A DNA stretch of 64,000 nt from Klebsiella oxytoca NBRC 105695 (GTDB taxonomy: Bacteria; Pseudomonadota; Gammaproteobacteria; Enterobacterales; Enterobacteriaceae). Each line of letters begins with the position of its first letter. Within the stretch, counting starts at the first letter, position 1. The stretch spans positions 1 to 64,000 of the forward strand of contig NZ_BCZK01000013.1 of the NCBI RefSeq assembly GCF_001598695.1, read 5' to 3'. Position numbers and translations under genes: made by a program. Under the pieces are notes generated by a model. It searched no databases. It was not told where the DNA came from and saw only the letters and a program-made list of their open reading frames with translations. This document shows positions 28,437-39,075 of the stretch, piece after piece.

Positions 28437-29146
28437 TCTGCATACTCCCACTGTTTATTGACCAGAATGGTCGAGAAATAGGGCAGCGGCTGGTCGTCGC
28501 TGACGTCATTGAGATGGCGCCAGCACTGCTCGCCCGGCAGCGTGGCTTCAGACATCATCAGCGCGGCATCCAGCAGACCGTTTTTCGCCAGCAGCGCTTT
28601 GATGCGGGGAAACCGCCCGTACACTTTCATCAGCACCAGGCTTTCATGCTGGCGCAGCGCCTGCTCGATTTCCGTTTCCGGCGCGGTGCAGGAGATCACT
28701 GCCAGCGATTGCTGCTCCATGGCCAGCGGCGTTTTTGAACGCGCGGCAATGGCGGCAAAAGAGGTGACGCCGGGAACAATCTCCAGCCACTCCGGGCAGC
28801 CGATACGCTGGAGTAAGAACACCCAGGTGCTGAACAGCATGGCGTCGCCGAGGGTAATAAAGCCGACCTGCTTGCCCGCTTCCACTTCCTGAACCAGCGC
28901 GGCGGCAACCTCATCCCACACCGCCTCTTTTTCCGCGCTGTCGGCGCTCATCGGGAAATGGCAGCAGCGTACTTCGGTCCGTTCGCCGATATACTCGCGC
29001 ACGATGGAGAGCGCGAGGCTGTCGCCGCCTTTACGTCCGGCGGGCGCGTAGAGAATGTCCAGCGTGCCCAGCACCCGCGCCGCGCGCACGGTGATCAGGT
29101 CGGCGGCGCCAGGGCCGGTACTTAAGGCATATAGTTTGCCGCTCAT
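28433..29146 (-). CDS. cbiL: cobalt-precorrin-2 C20-methyltransferase
   Basis: A 237-residue SAM-dependent tetrapyrrole methylase, starting MSGKLYALSTGPGAADLITV, with the G-rich segment and GFITLGDAMLFSTWVF active-site motif of the family. It methylates C20 in the anaerobic corrin pathway after cobalt insertion by CbiK. Overlaps cbiK and cbiM by 4 bp each. Confidence 0.95.
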   Translation of the reverse strand: MSGKLYALSTGPGAADLITVRAARVLGTLDILYAPAGRKGGDSLALSIVREYIGERTEVRCCHFPMSADSAEKEAVWDEVAAALVQEVEAGKQVGFITLGDAMLFSTWVFLLQRIGCPEWLEIVPGVTSFAAIAARSKTPLAMEQQSLAVISCTAPETEIEQALRQHESLVLMKVYGRFPRIKALLAKNGLLDAALMMSEATLPGEQCWRHLNDVSDDQPLPYFSTILVNKQWEYAE

Positions 29147-29937
29147 GCCGCCTCCTCCATTGCAAGGCTCAGCGCCTGCTGCAGGTGAGCGACGAACATT
29201 GCGCGCACCGCCGGATTCTCTCCCAGCCCGTTCAGCCAGGGCGTCGCCGTGATACCGGCGGCGTTGAACAGCGTTTTCCAGGAGTCCTCTTCGTCCGAGG
29301 CCATATCGTTAATGGCGTGATCGCCGGCCACCAGCATCAGCGGCATCAGGTGTACGCCCTTCACCCCCTGCTGGCGCAGGCTATCGATAAGAATATCGAC
29401 TTCCGGATAGCTCTCGACCGCGCCGACCCGCGCCGGAAATCCCTTCGCCGTCATCATATGATCCAGACAGGCGTAGGCGGCGAAAGCGTGATGGCTGGCG
29501 CCGTGGCCCATAAAGACCACCGTTTCATCGGCGGCAAGCGGCGGCATCTGCTGGCGCAGCGCCTGCATCAGCTGGACATAATCGTTATGGCTGCTCAGCA
29601 GCGGCGCCCCCAGCGTCAGGCGGAGGAACAGCGGGCGCAGGCTTTGCACTTCGCGGACGATCTTTTCATACTCATCGCCGTTGATAATGTGCAGCGACTG
29701 AATCGCCACATCCTGGTAGCCCTGCTCGGCCAGCTTCTGCAATGCCTGCAGCGGCGTATCAATCTCAATACCGTCGCGCTGTTTGAGCTTGCGGATAATC
29801 ATCCCGGAGGTGAAGGCGCGAAACGTGTCGCGGTCCGGACAGCTGGCCGCCAGCTCGCGCTCGCAGGCGACGATGTTCTTTTCACAGGTGTCGGGATAGC
29901 TGGTGCCAAAACTGACCACCAGAAGCGCTTTTTTCAT
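29143..29937 (-). CDS. cbiK: sirohydrochlorin cobaltochelatase CbiK
   Basis: A 264-residue class II chelatase that inserts Co2+ into sirohydrochlorin, the entry to the anaerobic route. Metal-binding histidines known in Salmonella are conserved at the same numbers: His145 (VVFMGHGASHH) and His207 (MLVAGDHAIND). Start is ATG 29937; a 26-residue longer frame reaches into the cbiJ end and lacks a ribosome site. Confidence 0.96.
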   Translation of the reverse strand: MKKALLVVSFGTSYPDTCEKNIVACERELAASCPDRDTFRAFTSGMIIRKLKQRDGIEIDTPLQALQKLAEQGYQDVAIQSLHIINGDEYEKIVREVQSLRPLFLRLTLGAPLLSSHNDYVQLMQALRQQMPPLAADETVVFMGHGASHHAFAAYACLDHMMTAKGFPARVGAVESYPEVDILIDSLRQQGVKGVHLMPLMLVAGDHAINDMASDEEDSWKTLFNAAGITATPWLNGLGENPAVRAMFVAHLQQALSLAMEEAA

Positions 29938-29947
29938 TTCTGACTCC

Positions 29948-30733
29948 TTAAGCAGCGGCCAGCCAGCGCGATAAGCGCCGGGCAAAGGCAGCCTGACTTT
30001 CCAGTAACTCTTCACCCGTCACCAGCGGCGCCGGGCGCGTAATCACGATGCAGGGGATACCGGCATCCAGACAGGGTTGTACTTTTTCCTGATAGCCGCC
30101 TTCGGCCCCGGAGGCTTTGGTGATCACCACGTCGGCCCGGCACTGGCGGTAGAAAGCGGCGTTGAACGCGGCGCTGAACGGCCCGCACAGGGCGAAAATC
30201 TCGCCTACGCCAAACCCCAGCGCGGCGCATTGCGCGATGACATCGGCGACCGGCAACACCCGGGCCAGCAGCGTTTTGTCACCTAATCCCGCCCGCCAGC
30301 GCGCCAGATCTTTACTTCCCGTGGTGAGCAGCACGCGCTGGCCGAAACGCCGCGCCACCTCGCAGGCTTGTTCAATGCTCTCCACGGTATAGAGCAGCGG
30401 ATGCGTCAGGCCGCTCAGCTGCTCTGGGCGCTGATAGCGGCTCAGCAGCACGCCGGCGGTTTCACAGGCCCGGACGATATTGCGGCTTACCGCTTCGGCG
30501 TAGGGGTGCGAAGCATCGATCACCCAGCGGGTCCGGTTAGCCTTCAGCCAGGCGATCATCTCCTCCAGCTCGAGGCGCCCGCAGCGCACCTGGCCGCGAA
30601 TATCCCCCGCCAGCTGCTGACCGGTGGGCGTCGCCACCGACAGGGTGTAGGGGACCTGCGCCGCGTCAAGCTGCTGACACAGCGCCCTCGCGTCGCTGGT
30701 TCCGCCCATCACCAGCACCTCGCCGTGGCTCAC
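29948..30733 (-). CDS. cbiJ: cobalt-precorrin-6A reductase
   Basis: A 261-residue reductase of the CobK/CbiJ family. It opens SHGEVLVMGGTSDARALCQQ and contains WVIDASHPYAEAVSRNI, both typical. I place the start at GTG 30733, where GTGA overlaps the cbiH stop. No ATG gives the right length, and the open frame to 30856 runs antiphase through cbiH. Confidence 0.92.
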   Translation of the reverse strand: MSHGEVLVMGGTSDARALCQQLDAAQVPYTLSVATPTGQQLAGDIRGQVRCGRLELEEMIAWLKANRTRWVIDASHPYAEAVSRNIVRACETAGVLLSRYQRPEQLSGLTHPLLYTVESIEQACEVARRFGQRVLLTTGSKDLARWRAGLGDKTLLARVLPVADVIAQCAALGFGVGEIFALCGPFSAAFNAAFYRQCRADVVITKASGAEGGYQEKVQPCLDAGIPCIVITRPAPLVTGEELLESQAAFARRLSRWLAAA

Positions 30734-31455
30734 AGCACGTAGCCTCGCGGCGTGATCATCAGGCCATCCTGGATATACGTCGCTTTGTTGCCGACGATCA
30801 CCAGGCTGGTCATATCGACCGGTGCAAAATCCATCTCCCCCAGGGTAGTCAGCCATTTCTCCTGTTTTTTACGTCCGGCGGATTTCACGACTCCCACCGG
30901 GGTCTGCGCGCTTTTACTGGCCGACAGCAGCTCAAAGGCGCGCGCCAGATGGCCCTCGCGGCCGCGGCTGCGCGGATTGTAAAAACAGATGACGAAGTCG
31001 GCTTCCCCGGCGGCGACAATGCGTTTTTCAATCACCGGCCACGGGGTCAGCAGGTCGCTGAGGCTGATATGGCAGAAGTCGTGCATCAGCGGCGCGCCCA
31101 GCAGCGAGGCGGCGGCAATGCTGGCGGTCATCCCCGGGATCAGGCGGACTTCCACATCCAGCTTCTGCTTGCTGACCAGTTCAAGCACCAGTCCGGCCAT
31201 GCCGTAAATACCGGCATCGCCGCTGCTGATCAGCGCCACGTTATGTCCGGCCTGCGCCAGCTCAATCGCCGCCTGGCAGCGCTCAATCTCTTTGCACATT
31301 CCGGTTTTAATCACCTGCTTATCGCCGGTAAAGGCTTTCACCAGGTGCGTGTAGGTCTTATAGCCAACGACGATTTCCGCCGCCTGCAGCGCTTCAATGG
31401 CCTCCATGGTCATCATGGACTGCGAGCCAGGGCCGATTCCGATTACGCTTAACAT
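30730..31455 (-). CDS. cbiH: cobalt-precorrin-3B C17-methyltransferase
   Basis: A 241-residue SAM-dependent methylase that forms the ring-contracted intermediate. [19 protein letters not shown] at the N-terminus and NVALISSGDAGIYGMAGL in the middle are family motifs. Same length as Salmonella CbiH. One-base overlap with cbiG. Confidence 0.95.
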   Translation of the reverse strand: MLSVIGIGPGSQSMMTMEAIEALQAAEIVVGYKTYTHLVKAFTGDKQVIKTGMCKEIERCQAAIELAQAGHNVALISSGDAGIYGMAGLVLELVSKQKLDVEVRLIPGMTASIAAASLLGAPLMHDFCHISLSDLLTPWPVIEKRIVAAGEADFVICFYNPRSRGREGHLARAFELLSASKSAQTPVGVVKSAGRKKQEKWLTTLGEMDFAPVDMTSLVIVGNKATYIQDGLMITPRGYVL

Positions 31456-32510
31456 CAGTGTGAAACTCCCAAAGTAATAGTGACGCCCTGTTCGCGCAGG
31501 GTTTCGCCTAACAGTTGCCCATGGCTCAGCAGCCAGGCCGCCGGACCGGATACGCTCCCCACGCCGACGGTTTTTCTGACGAACGATGAAGCGGGAAAGT
31601 GATGCTCATGCTCGCGCAGGGCATCAGCGGGAAAGGTTTCGAACGGTACGCGACAGCAGGAAGCCAGCTGAATCAGCCCCTGCTCGTGCTTCTTCAACGT
31701 GACGCTGCCGATAGCTTTCAGCGCCAGCGGATCCAGGCGCTGCGCCTCAAGCTGGCGCGCCAGCAGCGCCGCTAATAGCGGGAATGGCGTATCGCGGCGG
31801 CAGCCAATTCCGGCGACCACCCGCTGCGGCACCAGCTTCCAGTGCGGCACGGCGATCGGCGGCAGTTCGTTGCGCAGCGTGACGCAGACCAGCGCATCCA
31901 GCTCGGGAAGCTGGTGCAGATCGGCCACGGTGATAAACCCCCGCCGGTCGCAGTGGCGGACGTCTTCATCCAGCTCTTCGTCCCACCACAGACCGACGCG
32001 CTGATGGCTGACCAGCATCTGGTTGACGGTTTTCACCGCCGCGCGGAAGTCGCTCATCCGGGCATTAAGCTGGAATGCCAGCGTATCCAGGGCCGCCAAC
32101 TCGTTGACGTCGGTGGCGGTGGTGATCACCGGGTCGGCGCCGAGCATCCCGGCCAGATAGCGGCTGAGGGCATTCGCGCCCCCCGCATGGCCGGAAAGCA
32201 GGCTAATGACGTGCTGGCCACGTTCGTCGATCACCACCACGGCCGGATCGCTGAACTTATCATTGACCAGCGGGGCCAGCACGCGTACCGCGATCCCGGT
32301 GGCGCCGATGAAAATCAGCGCCGAATAGCTGCTGAAGGCCTCCCGCGCGGCGCTGGCAAAACCGTTTTCAAAAGGGAGAAAACCCTCTTCCAGCAGCTTC
32401 TCGCTGGTAAAGCAGGTTAACGGCAGCATCGTCGCCAGCCGTTTCGCCAGCCGAACGCCCCCTGGCGTCAGGCAGAAAAGTGCGATTGATTCAGGCTTTA
32501 CGGTATTCAT
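31455..32510 (-). CDS. cbiG: cobalt-precorrin-5A hydrolase
   Basis: A 351-residue CbiG that opens the delta-lactone of cobalt-precorrin-5A, releasing acetaldehyde. Central motif [26 protein letters not shown] and C-terminal [13 protein letters not shown] are visible. It overlaps cbiF by 20 bp. Confidence 0.95.
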   Translation of the reverse strand: MNTVKPESIALFCLTPGGVRLAKRLATMLPLTCFTSEKLLEEGFLPFENGFASAAREAFSSYSALIFIGATGIAVRVLAPLVNDKFSDPAVVVIDERGQHVISLLSGHAGGANALSRYLAGMLGADPVITTATDVNELAALDTLAFQLNARMSDFRAAVKTVNQMLVSHQRVGLWWDEELDEDVRHCDRRGFITVADLHQLPELDALVCVTLRNELPPIAVPHWKLVPQRVVAGIGCRRDTPFPLLAALLARQLEAQRLDPLALKAIGSVTLKKHEQGLIQLASCCRVPFETFPADALREHEHHFPASSFVRKTVGVGSVSGPAAWLLSHGQLLGETLREQGVTITLGVSH

Positions 32511-33264
32511 GGCTAAAGTCCGCCGCGTAGAGTTTTGAGTAGTGATACTCAGAGCCCAGGAAATTCCCGACCAGAATGAGCGCCGTTTTGCGGATCCCCG
32601 CCTCGCGTACCTTGTCGCCGATATCCGCCAGCGTACCGCGTACGGTCTGGCTTTCCGGCCAGGTCGCTTTATAGATCACCGCCACCGGCGTGGTTGCCGG
32701 ATAGCCGCCTTCAATCAGGCGCTCCGCTACCCGGTGAATGCGCTGCACGGAAAGGTAAATCGCCATTGAAGTCTGGTGGCTGGCAAATGATTCAAGCTGC
32801 TCGCGCGCCGGCACCGGCGTGCGCCCTTCAAGGCGGGTGATGATCAGGCTCTGGGAGACTTCCGGCACGGTGTACTCGACGCCCAGCTCCGCCGCCGCGC
32901 CCAGAAACGCGCTGACGCCCGGCACCACCTGCCAGTCGATACCGCGTTTGGTCAGCTCTTCACCCTGCTCGCGGACCGAGCCATACAGCGACACGTCCCC
33001 GGTCTGTAAACGCACTACCGTTTTCCCGGCTTTAACGCCGGCTTCCATCAGGTCGAGAATTTGCTCCAGATGCAGTTCGGCGCTGTCGTGACACTCGGCG
33101 CCGGGCGGACAATACTCCAGCAGCTCGGTGTTTATCAGCGACCCGGCGTAGATCACCACCTGGGCCTGCTGCAGCAAGCGGTAGCCCTTGAGGGTAATCA
33201 GCTCACGGTCGCCCGGCCCTGCGCCAACGAACCACACACTACGGGGGTCAAATGTCTCAGCCAT
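32491..33264 (-). CDS. cbiF: cobalt-precorrin-4 C11-methyltransferase
   Basis: A 257-residue tetrapyrrole methylase with [20 protein letters not shown] and [18 protein letters not shown]. Salmonella-length when started at ATG 33264; the extra ten codons to 33294 fall inside cbiT. Overlaps cbiT by 8 bp. Confidence 0.95.
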   Translation of the reverse strand: MAETFDPRSVWFVGAGPGDRELITLKGYRLLQQAQVVIYAGSLINTELLEYCPPGAECHDSAELHLEQILDLMEAGVKAGKTVVRLQTGDVSLYGSVREQGEELTKRGIDWQVVPGVSAFLGAAAELGVEYTVPEVSQSLIITRLEGRTPVPAREQLESFASHQTSMAIYLSVQRIHRVAERLIEGGYPATTPVAVIYKATWPESQTVRGTLADIGDKVREAGIRKTALILVGNFLGSEYHYSKLYAADFSHEYRKA

Positions 33265-33826
33265 GGTTTTCTTCCTTCTGACAGGCGATAACAAAAACGG
33301 GATTATTCGGTTTGAAATAGTGGCCGCTGCCCAGCGCGGTCAGCGATGAAACGTTCAGCAGCAGGCAATCAATCTGTGTAATCCCCCGCTGCTGCAGATA
33401 GTCGAGAGCCGCGTTCAGGTTCTCCTGCAGGATAAAAGTCATCACCAGACGGCCGCCGGGATAGAGCTGCTGCCACGACCAGTCAATCAGTTCGTCGAGA
33501 CGGCCGCCGCTGCCGCCCATAAAAATGGCGTCGGCCCGCTCGGTAATCACCATCGGCGCTTCACCGGGCAGGATCTCAATATTGCCGCAGGTGAAATGCT
33601 GGCGATTTTCGTCCAGCAGCCGGAGAGCCGCGGGGTTGCGTTCGATGGCGGTTACCTGCAAAGAGGGATACTGCAGCGCCGCCTCAATCGACACGCTGCC
33701 GGTACCGGCGCCGATATCAATCAGGTGGCTTGCCCGGTGCAGTTCAAGTTTGGCCAGCGCCAGCGCGCGAACCGCTTCTTTGGTCATCGGCACCTTCTCG
33801 CCGCGCAGAAAAAGCTCATCTTTCAT
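33257..33826 (-). CDS. cbiT: cobalt-precorrin-6B C15-methyltransferase (decarboxylating)
   Basis: A 189-residue class I Rossmann methyltransferase with SAM motif [17 protein letters not shown] and a downstream [15 protein letters not shown]. It pairs with CbiE to carry out the work of the aerobic CobL fusion. Overlaps cbiE by 11 bp, the tightest functional pair in the operon. Confidence 0.95.
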   Translation of the reverse strand: MKDELFLRGEKVPMTKEAVRALALAKLELHRASHLIDIGAGTGSVSIEAALQYPSLQVTAIERNPAALRLLDENRQHFTCGNIEILPGEAPMVITERADAIFMGGSGGRLDELIDWSWQQLYPGGRLVMTFILQENLNAALDYLQQRGITQIDCLLLNVSSLTALGSGHYFKPNNPVFVIACQKEENHG

Positions 33827-34421
33827 CGAGGATCACCACCGCGTTCATCTCATATTCGGCATCGACCTCACTGACCGGTAGCCAGTGGATCCGCTCGTTA
33901 TCCATCGCCAGATTTTCGCCAATCACCATCCAGCGATACCCTTTACCCCGCGCCGCCAGCTGGGCGGCGATTTCCCGCGGCCCGCAGCACCCGTCGGTCA
34001 CCATCGCCACCTTGCGCTGACGCGCCAGCTCATCAAAACAGACGTCTCGCCCGTGGCTGCTGGTCAGCCAGATATCGTTCATATCGATACCGGCCTTCGC
34101 GCAGAGATACTGCACCGCGCTGATGCCGGGAATAATGCGCACGCGATCGATGCCAAAGTGGGCTATCAGCCGCGTGCCGATCCCGTAAAAGAGCGGGTCG
34201 CCTGAGGCCAGCACCACCACCTTCTGCGCTGCGCGTTCGCCGAGCCAGACCAGCAGTTCGGCAATATTGGCGCCCAGCGCAAACCGTTCGCCGCGAAATC
34301 CGGGGAACTGCTGCAAATGCCGCTTACCGCCTACCAGCGCATCCGCACTGGCGACCGCATCTTGCGCCGCCGGCGTCATCAAATGCAGGCCTGACGGCCC
34401 CATGCCAACCACCGTTAACAT
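33816..34421 (-). CDS. cbiE: cobalt-precorrin-7 C5-methyltransferase
   Basis: A 201-residue tetrapyrrole methylase: [19 protein letters not shown] and [17 protein letters not shown]. It methylates C5 beside CbiT. Overlaps cbiD by 7 bp. Confidence 0.95.
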   Translation of the reverse strand: MLTVVGMGPSGLHLMTPAAQDAVASADALVGGKRHLQQFPGFRGERFALGANIAELLVWLGERAAQKVVVLASGDPLFYGIGTRLIAHFGIDRVRIIPGISAVQYLCAKAGIDMNDIWLTSSHGRDVCFDELARQRKVAMVTDGCCGPREIAAQLAARGKGYRWMVIGENLAMDNERIHWLPVSEVDAEYEMNAVVILDER

Positions 34422-35554
34422 GACATCTCCCGCGCAATCTCGGCCACCGGGCGATTGCTGCCGAGGACCTTGTTATCAAAGGAGAACATGATGGCGTCGC
34501 AGACGGGCGGCGTTTTGGTAAAACGCAGCATCTGCATCACCCGCAGGCAGATGCGTTCAGCAAGATGGTTATAGATAGGCTGAAAACCGTACGCGTCAAT
34601 GTGCTCCATCGCCGCTTCGGTGGTATCGCATTCGCTCACCAGTTGCAGCAGCGCCAGCGGCGCCCCCAACAGCGCCAGATGCGCGACCAGCGTTTCCATG
34701 CGCGCATCGGCGATATGGCTGTGGGTATGGAAGATCCCGGCGGCGACTTTAATCAGCTTGCCGGGATGGCCAATCAGCACAATCTGACGGAACCCGAGGC
34801 GGACGGCCTCTTCAATCATGTAGCCGACGAAGTTGCTCATGGTGACCACCACCTGCGAGTCGATGCCCATCTGCTCGCGTACGAAGCGTTCACCGTGGTT
34901 GCCCGGCACCAGCACCACCCGCTCCAGCCCCGCCGCGCGCTTAATTTCCAGCTCCAGCGACAGCGAACGCTTCCAGCTCTCTTCCGACATCGGCGTCACG
35001 ATACCGGTGGTGCCGATAATCGAGATACCACCCAGGATCCCCAGCCGCGAGTTATAGGTTTTCTGCGCCCGCTCCTCGCCCTCCGGGGCGAAAATCTCTA
35101 CCGTCGCCCCGCGCGACGGGCCTATCGCTTCGCGCACCGCCGACTCAATGGTGTGGCGCGGGGTGCGGTTTATCGCCGGGCTGCCGATAGGCAGGCCGAT
35201 TCCTTTACGGGTGATGGTGCCGATACCTTCGCCGCCGCGCAGGGTTATCTCGCCGGAGTCGTCGAGCGTCACGCGAGCGAAAATCAGCATGCCGTGGGTG
35301 GCGTCAACGTCATCGCCGCCGTCTTTACGAATCGCGGCGATCGCCTGCTGCCCTTCGACGTGCGGCGATTCGACGTTAAGACACAGGGTGACGCCGGAAG
35401 GAGTCACGATGGAGATCTGATGAATGAGGTGCTGGCGCATCACCATCAGCGCCGCGACCTTTGCCGCCGCCGTCGCGCAGGATCCGGTGGTATAGCCTTT
35501 ACGCAGCGCCTTGCCGTTGTGCCACACCGGGGCGTCGAAGGATTGCTCGCTCAT
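34415..35554 (-). CDS. cbiD: cobalt-precorrin-5B C1-methyltransferase
   Basis: A 379-residue CbiD, which methylates C1 during ring contraction. Starts with the characteristic [20 protein letters not shown]. Later motifs [18 protein letters not shown] and [19 protein letters not shown] are typical. Length equals Salmonella. Four-base overlap with cbiC. Confidence 0.95.
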   Translation of the reverse strand: MSEQSFDAPVWHNGKALRKGYTTGSCATAAAKVAALMVMRQHLIHQISIVTPSGVTLCLNVESPHVEGQQAIAAIRKDGGDDVDATHGMLIFARVTLDDSGEITLRGGEGIGTITRKGIGLPIGSPAINRTPRHTIESAVREAIGPSRGATVEIFAPEGEERAQKTYNSRLGILGGISIIGTTGIVTPMSEESWKRSLSLELEIKRAAGLERVVLVPGNHGERFVREQMGIDSQVVVTMSNFVGYMIEEAVRLGFRQIVLIGHPGKLIKVAAGIFHTHSHIADARMETLVAHLALLGAPLALLQLVSECDTTEAAMEHIDAYGFQPIYNHLAERICLRVMQMLRFTKTPPVCDAIMFSFDNKVLGSNRPVAEIAREMSC

Positions 35555-36183
35555 CTCGCCCCCTGTAAGTGGTATAAAATGGCGTTGACGATAGCGGCAG
35601 CGACGTTGCTGCCGCCTTTACGACCCAGCGCGGCAATGCCCGGCAGGCCGCTCTGCGTCAGGGCGTCTTTCGACTCCGCCGCGCCGACGAAGCCGACCGG
35701 CACGCCAATCACGCCGTTGACCGCGACATCATGCTCCAGCAGACGAAACAGCGCGGTGGGCGCATTGCCGAAAACAAACACCTTCTCGCCCTCTTCGGCA
35801 ACCGCAATATCGACCGCCGCCATCGAGCGGGTCATCCCCTGCGCTTTGGCCTCCGCCACCACGCGCGGATCGCTGATATAGCAGCGGCACTCGCCGCCGA
35901 ATTTCGCCAGCAGAGTTTTATTGATCCCGGAAAGGGCCATGGTGGTATCGGTATAAAGCGTGCAGGGCTGGCTCAGGGCGGCGCTTAAGCGAGGAAGCAC
36001 GTCGGGAGAGAACCACAGGATATCCAGCCAGTCAAAATCGGCGGTGGTGTGGATCACCCGCTTGATAATGGCTTCGTGTAGCGGGCTGGCAAAGCGGTAG
36101 TCCGGGCGGGTCTGCGCAATAATGTCGCCAATAATGTCGAAGCTTTTCGCCTCAATCGCCTGCGGTTGCTGGATATAGTGCAT
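35551..36183 (-). CDS. cbiC: cobalt-precorrin-8 methylmutase
   Basis: A 210-residue mutase moving a methyl from C11 to C12 to give cobyrinate. The catalytic His is in the [11 protein letters not shown] segment. The C-terminal [18 protein letters not shown] motif is conserved. Follows cbiB by 10 bp. Confidence 0.95.
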   Translation of the reverse strand: MHYIQQPQAIEAKSFDIIGDIIAQTRPDYRFASPLHEAIIKRVIHTTADFDWLDILWFSPDVLPRLSAALSQPCTLYTDTTMALSGINKTLLAKFGGECRCYISDPRVVAEAKAQGMTRSMAAVDIAVAEEGEKVFVFGNAPTALFRLLEHDVAVNGVIGVPVGFVGAAESKDALTQSGLPGIAALGRKGGSNVAAAIVNAILYHLQGAR

Positions 36184-36193
36184 TCATTTGTCC

Positions 36194-37153
36194 TCAGGCT
36201 GCGCCGACCAGCCAGAACCGGATCGCCATAAACAGCGCCAGCGCCAGGGTCGAAGACACCCACATCAGTCGAATCGTTCGGGAAATATCGTCTACGGAAA
36301 CGTCGCGCGTCGCCTCGCCAATCCACGGCTTCTCCACGCGCTGACCAAAGTAATCGTTAGGGCCGCCAAGCCGAATGCCGAGCGCCCCGGCGACGGCGGC
36401 CTCCGACCATCCGCAGTTTGGGCTGCTGTGGTTGTAGCGATCGCGCCAGCCGATGCGCAACGCGCGGCCACTCGCTTCACCACAGAGGAGAGCGGCGAGG
36501 CTGATAAGCAGCCAGCTCAGGCGAGCGGGGATAAAGTTGGCGACATCATCAAGGCGGGCGCTAACCATGCCGATGGCGCGGTATTTTTCGTGCTTATAGC
36601 CGACCATCGAATCCAGGGTGTTGACCGCTTTATAGGCCATCGCCAGCGGCGCGCCGCCGAGCAGCAGGAAGAAGAGCGGCGCGATAATCCCGTCAACGGT
36701 GTTTTCCGCCACCGTCTCAACAACCGCGCGATTAATCTGCTGCGGCGCAAGCTGCGACGTGTCGCGCCCGACAATCCATGACAGCTTGCTACGGCTTTCC
36801 GCCAGATCCCCCGCGCGCAGCGGTCGCTCGACGTCCCGCGCCGACTGCGCCAGACAGCGTCCGGCCAGCACGGTGAAAATCATCCAGACCTCAACCAGCC
36901 AGCCAAGCCACGGATGAATCCTCTGCGCCAGCGTCAGCACGCCCCAGCAGACGCCCCACGTCAGTCCGACTACAACTATCCACATCACCCCGCCGCCGAT
37001 GCGCAAGGCAACCTCGCTACGGCAATAGCGGCGCACGCCGCGCTGAACGGCGGCGATCAGGTTGCCAATCCAGCGCACCGGATGCGGCCAGCTTTGCGGA
37101 TCGCCGATGATAAAATCGAGAAGCCAGGCAACGCCCCATGCCAGTAGCGTCAT
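36194..37153 (-). CDS. cbiB: adenosylcobinamide-phosphate synthase CbiB
   Basis: A 319-residue polytopic inner-membrane enzyme that joins (R)-1-aminopropanol phosphate, made by CobD and PduX, to adenosylcobyric acid. Motifs LLDFIIGDPQSWPHPVRWIG and LAESRSKLSWIVGRDTS are typical. ATG 37153 overlaps the cbiA stop (ATGA); longer frame to 37264 rejected. Length equals Salmonella. Confidence 0.95.
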   Translation of the reverse strand: MTLLAWGVAWLLDFIIGDPQSWPHPVRWIGNLIAAVQRGVRRYCRSEVALRIGGGVMWIVVVGLTWGVCWGVLTLAQRIHPWLGWLVEVWMIFTVLAGRCLAQSARDVERPLRAGDLAESRSKLSWIVGRDTSQLAPQQINRAVVETVAENTVDGIIAPLFFLLLGGAPLAMAYKAVNTLDSMVGYKHEKYRAIGMVSARLDDVANFIPARLSWLLISLAALLCGEASGRALRIGWRDRYNHSSPNCGWSEAAVAGALGIRLGGPNDYFGQRVEKPWIGEATRDVSVDDISRTIRLMWVSSTLALALFMAIRFWLVGAA

Positions 37154-38529
37154 AGCGCGCTCCTTGCCGCAGCCAGCCAGTGTTTGAGCATGGTGGGGCG
37201 CTGCGCAAAGTGCAGGTGCAGATAGCTGGCGAACGCGTTGCCCACCTGCCAGCCGCCGGACCACTGCTGAAGGGTCATACCGTCGCGGACCTTGCGGCAG
37301 GCCAGAACCGCCGGGGACTCGGGAGTAAAATCCGAGTAGTGAAATTCATGTCCGCGCAGGGTTTCGCCCGGCGCCGCCAGCAGCGTTTTGCGCATAGCTC
37401 GCGCCTCGCAGTAGCCAAAGCGGGTAAGCCGTTTGCCCATTTTGCTATGGCCGGGAATAAGGTTGGCCATCGGGTAGATATCACCGTTGGCGTCTTCCAG
37501 GGAGCTGCCGAGATACATCAGACCGCCGCATTCAGCGTAAATCGCCACCCCGCGCCGGTGCGCCTCCTGCAGCTGCGCCAGCATCGGCGTATTGGCCGCC
37601 AGCGCGGCAGCATGAATTTCCGGATAGCCGCCGCCGAGCCAAATCATCTGGCACGGTGGAAGCTCGCTATCGTGCAGCGGGCTGAAGCGCACGATATTCA
37701 CTCCGCAGCGTTCAAGCAGCGAGAGGTTATCCGGGTAGTAAAAGTTGAAGGCCTCGTCGTCGGCCAGCGCCAGCGTCAGGCCCGCGCCAGCATCAGGGGA
37801 CGGCAGCGTCGGCCACTCCCCGGCGGGTAGGATGGAGAGCTGGCTGAGGGTAAGAAGCTGTTCAATATCCAGCGTTTGCGCCAGCGTTTGGGCAAAATCG
37901 CGCCACGGCTGCTGGTTAACCAGCGACTCGCGGGCGGTAACCAGTCCCAGATGGCGTTCGGGTAGCGCCACCCCTTCCACTCGCGGTACGTAGCCGAGCA
38001 CCGGCAGCTCGCAGTAGCGTTCAATGGCGCCTTTGAGAAGCTGATAATGGCTTTCGCTGTTGACGCGATTGACGATAACGCCGGCAATGTTAAGACTGGG
38101 GTCGAAGTGTTGAAATCCCATCACCGTGGCGGCGATGGAGGTGGAAACCGCTTTGCCATCTACCAGCAAAATGACCGGACAGCCGAGCTGTTTAGCCATC
38201 GCGGCGGTGCTGCAGTAGCCTGGGTCGGTACCGAAGCCGTCATACAGCCCCATCACGCCCTCAATGACCGCGATATCCGCCCGCTGCATCTGTTCGCAAA
38301 ATAGCGCGTTAAGCACCGGTTCCGGGAGCATAAAGCTGTCGAGGTTGCGGGAAGCGACGCCGCTGACGGCGGTGTGCCAGCCGGTGTCGAGGTAGTCCGG
38401 GCCGACTTTGCAGGGCTGAACCCGCATGCCGCGCTGCTTCAACAGGCTGAGCAGGCCAAGCGTGACCGTAGTTTTACCACAACCGCTGCCGGTACCTGCA
38501 AGAATGAATGCGTGCTGCCTGGCTGCCAT
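37150..38529 (-). CDS. cbiA: cobyrinate a,c-diamide synthase CbiA
   Basis: A 459-residue glutamine-dependent amidotransferase that amidates side chains a and c. ATP domain AFILAGTGSGCGKTTVTLGL; class I amidotransferase-like C-terminal domain with VAIYAECGGLMYLGSSL, where the Cys is the likely nucleophile, and GHEFHYSDF. First gene of the operon, about 100 bases after the riboswitch. Start ATG 38529 with a GGGG-rich site; the longer frame to 38610 would run through the leader. Length equals Salmonella. Confidence 0.96.
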   Translation of the reverse strand: MAARQHAFILAGTGSGCGKTTVTLGLLSLLKQRGMRVQPCKVGPDYLDTGWHTAVSGVASRNLDSFMLPEPVLNALFCEQMQRADIAVIEGVMGLYDGFGTDPGYCSTAAMAKQLGCPVILLVDGKAVSTSIAATVMGFQHFDPSLNIAGVIVNRVNSESHYQLLKGAIERYCELPVLGYVPRVEGVALPERHLGLVTARESLVNQQPWRDFAQTLAQTLDIEQLLTLSQLSILPAGEWPTLPSPDAGAGLTLALADDEAFNFYYPDNLSLLERCGVNIVRFSPLHDSELPPCQMIWLGGGYPEIHAAALAANTPMLAQLQEAHRRGVAIYAECGGLMYLGSSLEDANGDIYPMANLIPGHSKMGKRLTRFGYCEARAMRKTLLAAPGETLRGHEFHYSDFTPESPAVLACRKVRDGMTLQQWSGGWQVGNAFASYLHLHFAQRPTMLKHWLAAARSAL

Positions 38530-38624
38530 ACCCCGATCCTGTGCCGGGTGGTAGGGCTGCGTGCATTCCCAGTCTTTCGACTGTACGCATCTGAGCAACC
38601 CACTTCCCACCGAAGTTGTTGATT

Positions 38625-38815
38625 ATTACCGACAGGCAGGTCTTCTGGCTTAGCGTCGTCCTCCCCCATCCTTCCCAATCCGGTAAGCAGATCAGTGGCT
38701 AAATATGGGTTCGTCAGCATCACAGCAGCGGGGGCTGCGGGGGATTCACACCCCCTTCCCTGGCGCCTGTCGGTTTTATCGAGCGGGATGAAACCCACTC
38801 GAATGATTCCCGGAA
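38625..38815 (-). promoter_or_regulatory. adenosylcobalamin riboswitch of the cbi operon
   Basis: On the minus strand the leader carries the closing segments accgacaggcgcca and gacctgcctgtcggt, the gggtgtgaatcccccgcagcc core and the B12 box GCCACTG (plus-strand cagtggc at 38693-38699). These are hallmarks of the cobalamin riboswitch. In Salmonella the equivalent leader shuts down cbiA translation when adenosylcobalamin is plentiful. About 100 bases separate it from cbiA. Confidence 0.94.
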
Positions 38816-39075
38816 CATCTTACGGAAGCAGGATGGCTCCCGTCGTGTTTAATTTTTAATTACCAAAGCCGTTTCATTACGCCGATGGCGCGCTGAAAGC
38901 CATTTCGGATATCACTCTATCTCATCAAATAAATAAAAACTGGTGCAGCTTATCGTTCTCTCATTATTAATTTGTTGCGCTATGACAATTTATTGCTCTG
39001 AATGAGATATTTTCATTTTATAATGAGCCAGATACGCGGATATAACAAAAATCGGCAATAACAAATTATTGTCAT
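38816..39075 (-). promoter_or_regulatory. cbi operon promoter region
   Basis: AT-rich 260-bp stretch between the riboswitch and the pocR 3' end, with no gene. It should hold the PocR-dependent cbi promoter. Several near-repeats (aatgag at 39001 and 39022; CAATAAATTGTCAT on the minus strand at 38983-38996) resemble the element at 39056. I could not fix a single convincing -10/-35 pair. Confidence 0.55.

Noticed and set aside
34565-35881. 438-codon open frame on the plus strand
   Set aside because: Runs antisense through cbiD and cbiC; composition and low-complexity His/Arg/Gln-rich sequence are typical of a shadow frame.
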